From the NCBI RefSeq assembly GCF_026262505.1, contig NC_067204.1:16532165-16596164 (forward strand): 64,000 bases of DNA, written 5' to 3'. A program made the translations under genes and the position numbers. This document shows, piece after piece, positions 60,200 to 64,000 of the stretch (the first letter of the stretch is position 1; each line of letters starts with the position of its first letter). Below the pieces are notes generated by a model that made no database searches, was not told the DNA's origin, and was given only the letters and a program-made list of their open reading frames with translations. Source of the DNA: Trichomonas vaginalis G3 (taxonomy: Eukaryota; Parabasalia; Trichomonadida; Trichomonadidae).

Positions 60200-62853
60200 A
60201 TGCATGCTCAATATTTTCAAAAATATGAAAAGTTGATAGAAACATACGAGAAGCTCTTTCATTTAAATTCTAATGAATGCATTGATACGGCTTCAAAGAT
60301 GATTACAGATGTTTTAATTTCAAAGTATCAGATAAAATTACAAGATCTCATAATGAGTCTGATGGTCGCTGCTAAATATAATTATAGATCTGTTTATATT
60401 TACGCCAAATTGCTCAACCAACTCTTCATTAATAACTCAATTAAGAGATTAATGTTTGAGAATATATTCAACTACGCAACCCTTTTGGATCTGACTATCT
60501 TTACTGACGTTAATGGTATTTTCCAGATTGAAATCCACAATGATTTACTTCCAAAAGAGAATGAAATTCAATATTTTATAATGTTCGACCAAATTGACAA
60601 ATTCAGAGATTATGTTGCTAATAATTCAATAGAAAATATAATTGTATATATTCCTTCTTATGGTGAGCTTTCCATCCTTGAAGCTTGTGCTTATTTTGGC
60701 TCTGCCCATATTTTCAATTTCCTCGTTTCAAATTTCGATCATGAAATATCAGATAATTGCTTGAAATATTCTTTCATAGGTGGAAATACTGATATTATTA
60801 ATTTATGCTTAAAAGAAAGCAAAATTGATTGCGAATGTTTTAACTACATTGTTTCATCGCATAACAACAAATTCCTCGAATATATTTTTCAAAGAGATCT
60901 TTATAAGCACGATGACTATGATTTTGATGAATTTATCTTTTCATATAACTTGAAATTTTTTTTCTTATGTTCGAGAAAGATAAGAATTCTATTATTCCAT
61001 GGTTTGCAGGATTCTCACAGTCTCTTGAACTTCTTCAAAACGAAAAATTTGATTTTTCACGAACTAATCCATTTGATATGAATGTACTTCATTATGTTGT
61101 TGCTCACAACAATCATGATGTCTGCAAATTCTTGTTAGAGAATTCAAATATTAAAACTGATGCTGTAGATTATGAAGGGCAAACAGCTCTAATGATTGCG
61201 GCAAAACAAAATAGCACTGAAATAATTGAACTTCTTATTTCTCATGGTGCCGATATCAATAAAAAAGAAGATTATTATTCAAAAACTGCATTTCATATTG
61301 CAGTAGAATGTGGTAACAAAGAAGCAGCAGAAATTCTGATTTTGAATGGAGCAGATATCAATGAACCTAACGAGTTTGGTCAAACATTTCTTCATTTAAC
61401 TGCAAAAACTAAATATAAAAAATTATTTGAAATACTTATTTCAAATGGTGCTAATATCAATTCAAAAGATTCTCTAGGAAAAACACCACTTCATTATGCA
61501 GTAATCGATAACAGTGTTGAAATTGTGGAACGCCTAATTTCTCTTGGTTCAGATATTAACGTTAAAGATAAATCTCAGAGAAGAACTCCTCTTTATTATG
61601 CAGTGGAAGGTAATAATTATGTTGTTGCAAAAATCCTTCTCTCACATGGTGTAAGAATCAATTCAAAAAATAGTTTTAATAATGATACTGCACTGCATTG
61701 CGCAGCAATGAATGGCAGCTGTGAAATTATAGAATTATTGATTTCACATGGAGCCAATATTGACTCAAAAGATGATGATGGAAATACAGCTCTTATAATA
61801 TCATCTCAACATCAAAGAAATAAAGTGGTAGAAATTCTGATTTCCCATGGTGCTGATGTTAACACATCAAATAATAATAGAAATTCTGCTGTTCTTTATT
61901 CAGTTAAAAATGATGATAAAGAACTAGTAGAATTTCTAATTTTGCATTGAGCGAATATAAATAATAAAGATTCTGTGCATAAAACACGACTTCATTATGC
62001 TGTTAAAAGAAAAAATAGAGAATTAGTCGAACTTCTTCTTCTCCATGGTGCAAAAATTAATAAAAAAGATCAAAATTTCAGAACTCCACTTCATTATGCA
62101 GCCAAATCGTGTGATAAAGAGATGGTAGGACTACTCATCAATCATGGATCAAAAGTAAATGAAATAGATATTTATGGCAAAATCGCTCTTCATTATGCTG
62201 CTGAATGCAATGATGAAAAAGTAGTTCAACTACTAATCTCTCACGGTTCCAATATCAACGCGGTAGATAATGAAAAGAATACTGCTCTTCATTACGCTTG
62301 TCATGGGCAAGATTCTGTAATGGCAGAGCTTCTTATTTCACATGGTATAAATCTTAATGTAAGAAATAAATATGGATTAATTGCCCTTCATATAGCAATG
62401 GATCTGTTCAATCATGAATTAATAAAGATTCTCATTTCGAATGGAGCCAATGTTAACAAAAAAGATCCTGATTTAAAAACACCCCTCCATTATATTCAAT
62501 CTGAAGATATTATGAGCCTCCTTATTTCAAAAGGTGGAGATATAAATGCAAAAGACAAATACAATAAAACGCCTCTCCATTATGCTGTATACAATAATCA
62601 AAAAGATATTGTAGAATTATTTGTTTCACACGGTTCTGATCTCAATGCAAAAGATAATGATCTGCGTACAGCATTACATATTGCTGCAATGAACAATAAT
62701 ATAGAAATTATAAATCTTCTGATTTTCCATGGTGCTGATGTTAAATCTAAAGATAGGTTTGATAAAACATATCTTAATTATGGACTTTTTGAAGAAGAAG
62801 AAGAAGAAAAAGATGATAATACAAATTATGATTCGTCTTCATCATCTTATTAA
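60200..62853 (+). pseudogene. DUF3447-ankyrin protein with one frameshift and one TGA
   Basis: It starts MHAQYFQKYEKLIETYEKL. The N-terminal ~290 residues follow the DUF3447 plan (LEACAYFGSAHIFNFLVSNF; IVSSHNNKFLEYIF), more diverged than the other two. One base is missing in a T run at 60,956-60,963, so coding moves to the frame of MFEKDKNSIIPWFAGF. About 17 ankyrin repeats follow. TGA at 61,948-61,950 replaces the GGA glycine codon of a SHGANIN-type turn, and the same frame continues as ANINNKDSVHKTRLHYAV. The protein ends in an acidic and serine-rich tail (FEEEEEEKDDNTNYDSSSSS) with TAAA at the stop. Two single-base changes in an otherwise conserved 880-codon frame suggest a young pseudogene or sequence errors. 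Confidence 0.75.
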
Positions 62854-64000
62854 AATTTACGGTTTCTTATCTTGTTGGATAAATATTACATGTGATACAA
62901 TTTTTATTTAACAATTTTGTAGTTCAGCAGTTTATTGATATACCCAGATTTTCCTTACTTTTACCACTCCCCATGTAATTTCTGGGGAAAACGATAATTC
63001 ATTTTTTTTATGGATGAATAGATCGTTTTCCTAGAAAGGACCTCATATCTCTGGCTAAAAAGAGTGTCAGATCCTAAATCGATTATTGATCTAGTGTACA
63101 AATCCAATAAAAAGCCTATTTTTTTGGCTTTTTTGGTGGTCATTTTTTCGAAGATCTACATGAATATGGGGAAACCATCGGATTTTTTTGGTTAACCCAC
63201 ATCTTCATGTAGTCTGGACTATCTTTCCTCGAAGGACCTCTTTACGGGTGTAAAAACTCATAAAGTTCTCAAAAGATTCATTCTCGATCTCCATGCTGAA
63301 AGAATTTACAATAAAAAAGAGATCTACGCATCAAACTACAGCCATAAATGAACTGAACCCCTAAAGCTCAGCTCTTAGTTTATCAAAAACGTCGAAATCC
63401 TTCTCATTGCAATCAAATTTTCTCAATAACTCATAAGAAAAATCGAATTTTGATTAAGCCGATGTTATAGGTATCACAAATACTACAAACTTGAGCAATA
63501 TCGAAATTGCCAGCAAAAGTTTGAAATTGCATTGCTCATATTTGTTTTGTAAACTAAAAATCTGCTTATATTATTCATTAATTTTTTATATATTATTCAT
63601 ATACTTTAATAAAAACAATACTATTTCACCTTAAAAATGAATTTCATAAGTCAATATTATTTTTTTGAAAATGTATCAATTTTCGATTAAAACAACATGA
63701 GAATAAAATTTACGCAAAATTATTTTAAAAAATGGTTTTAAAAATTTACAATTGATTAAGAATAAGATTGCAAGAAGTTTTGAAGTTTAATTTTAAGAAA
63801 AAAAATTCGGATATTATTCATGGATCTAAGTAATTTGATATTTGAGTATCGGCACTATGCATAAAACATATATTTATAGTTTTTTTGGATTTTTATGATT
63901 TTAAATATATTCAAATTTGGCAATCCAATAGATTTTTAAAAAATAGGTAAATAAAAATAGATTACATATGCAGCAGATTTAGAACATGAAACAAATCTTA
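62854..64000. other. Terminal non-genic region
   Basis: Contains an imperfect hairpin at about 63,158-63,215 (GATCTACATGAATATGGGG against CCCACATCTTCATGTAGTC). Two related segments with AGGACCTC (near 63,037 and 63,232) suggest a local duplication. A 60-codon minus-strand frame at 62,961-63,143 (TKKAKKIGFLLDLYTRS) has some protein-like character but no support. The last ~500 bases are featureless AT-rich DNA. Confidence 0.45.

Noticed and set aside
62961..63143. 60-codon minus-strand frame (TKKAKKIGFLLDLYTRS)
   Set aside because: Short, without recognised homology or promoter motif; kept only as a note on the region.

Overview
The window looks like genomic DNA of a trichomonad (parabasalid flagellate), most likely Trichomonas vaginalis or a close relative. 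The reasons are the very AT-rich sequence, long intronless genes, several DUF3447/ankyrin proteins of the type expanded in trichomonads, Inr-like TCAYTT motifs a few bases before some start codons, TAAA overlapping some stop codons, and remains of a Maverick/Polinton-like DNA element. No search could be run, so the species is inferred.

Layout. (1) 1-23,110: a rearranged element landscape. Arrays of ~37-bp repeats carrying palindromes centred on AGATCT surround three copies of an element gene block. Copy A (about 1,350-9,737) and copy B (9,738-15,602) lie head to tail with a period near 8.39 kb. Copy C (16,486-22,719) is inverted, follows an N gap, and alone keeps a capsid-like gene and four small genes. 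Almost every gene here is interrupted by single-base indels; part of this may be assembly error. (2) 23,243-24,674: a 1.43-kb element with 44-bp terminal inverted repeats and no coding capacity, then a decayed inverted copy of the end of the neighbouring gene. (3) 25,185-36,365: conserved single-copy genes: a Rictor-like TORC2 subunit (-), a PH/LRR protein of CARMIL type (+), meckelin/TMEM67 (+), TAF6 (+) and a small helix-turn-helix protein (+). (4) 36,366-39,660: a long gene-poor stretch. (5) 39,673-62,853: three large DUF3447-ankyrin genes with CTR9 (Paf1 complex) and an HMG-box/ankyrin ORF between them. All three ankyrin genes contain in-frame stop codons. The largest spans 9.6 kb and holds about 88 nearly identical ankyrin modules. 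(6) 62,854-64,000: no gene recognised.

The conserved genes serve general cell functions: TORC2 signalling, actin regulation, the ciliary transition zone, TFIID and transcription elongation. They form no operon. The most unusual material is the AGATCT palindromes whose arms change in a compensatory way, the capsid-gene module found only in copy C, the TIR element beside an inverted gene fragment, and the ankyrin satellite gene with a sharply bounded block of indels.
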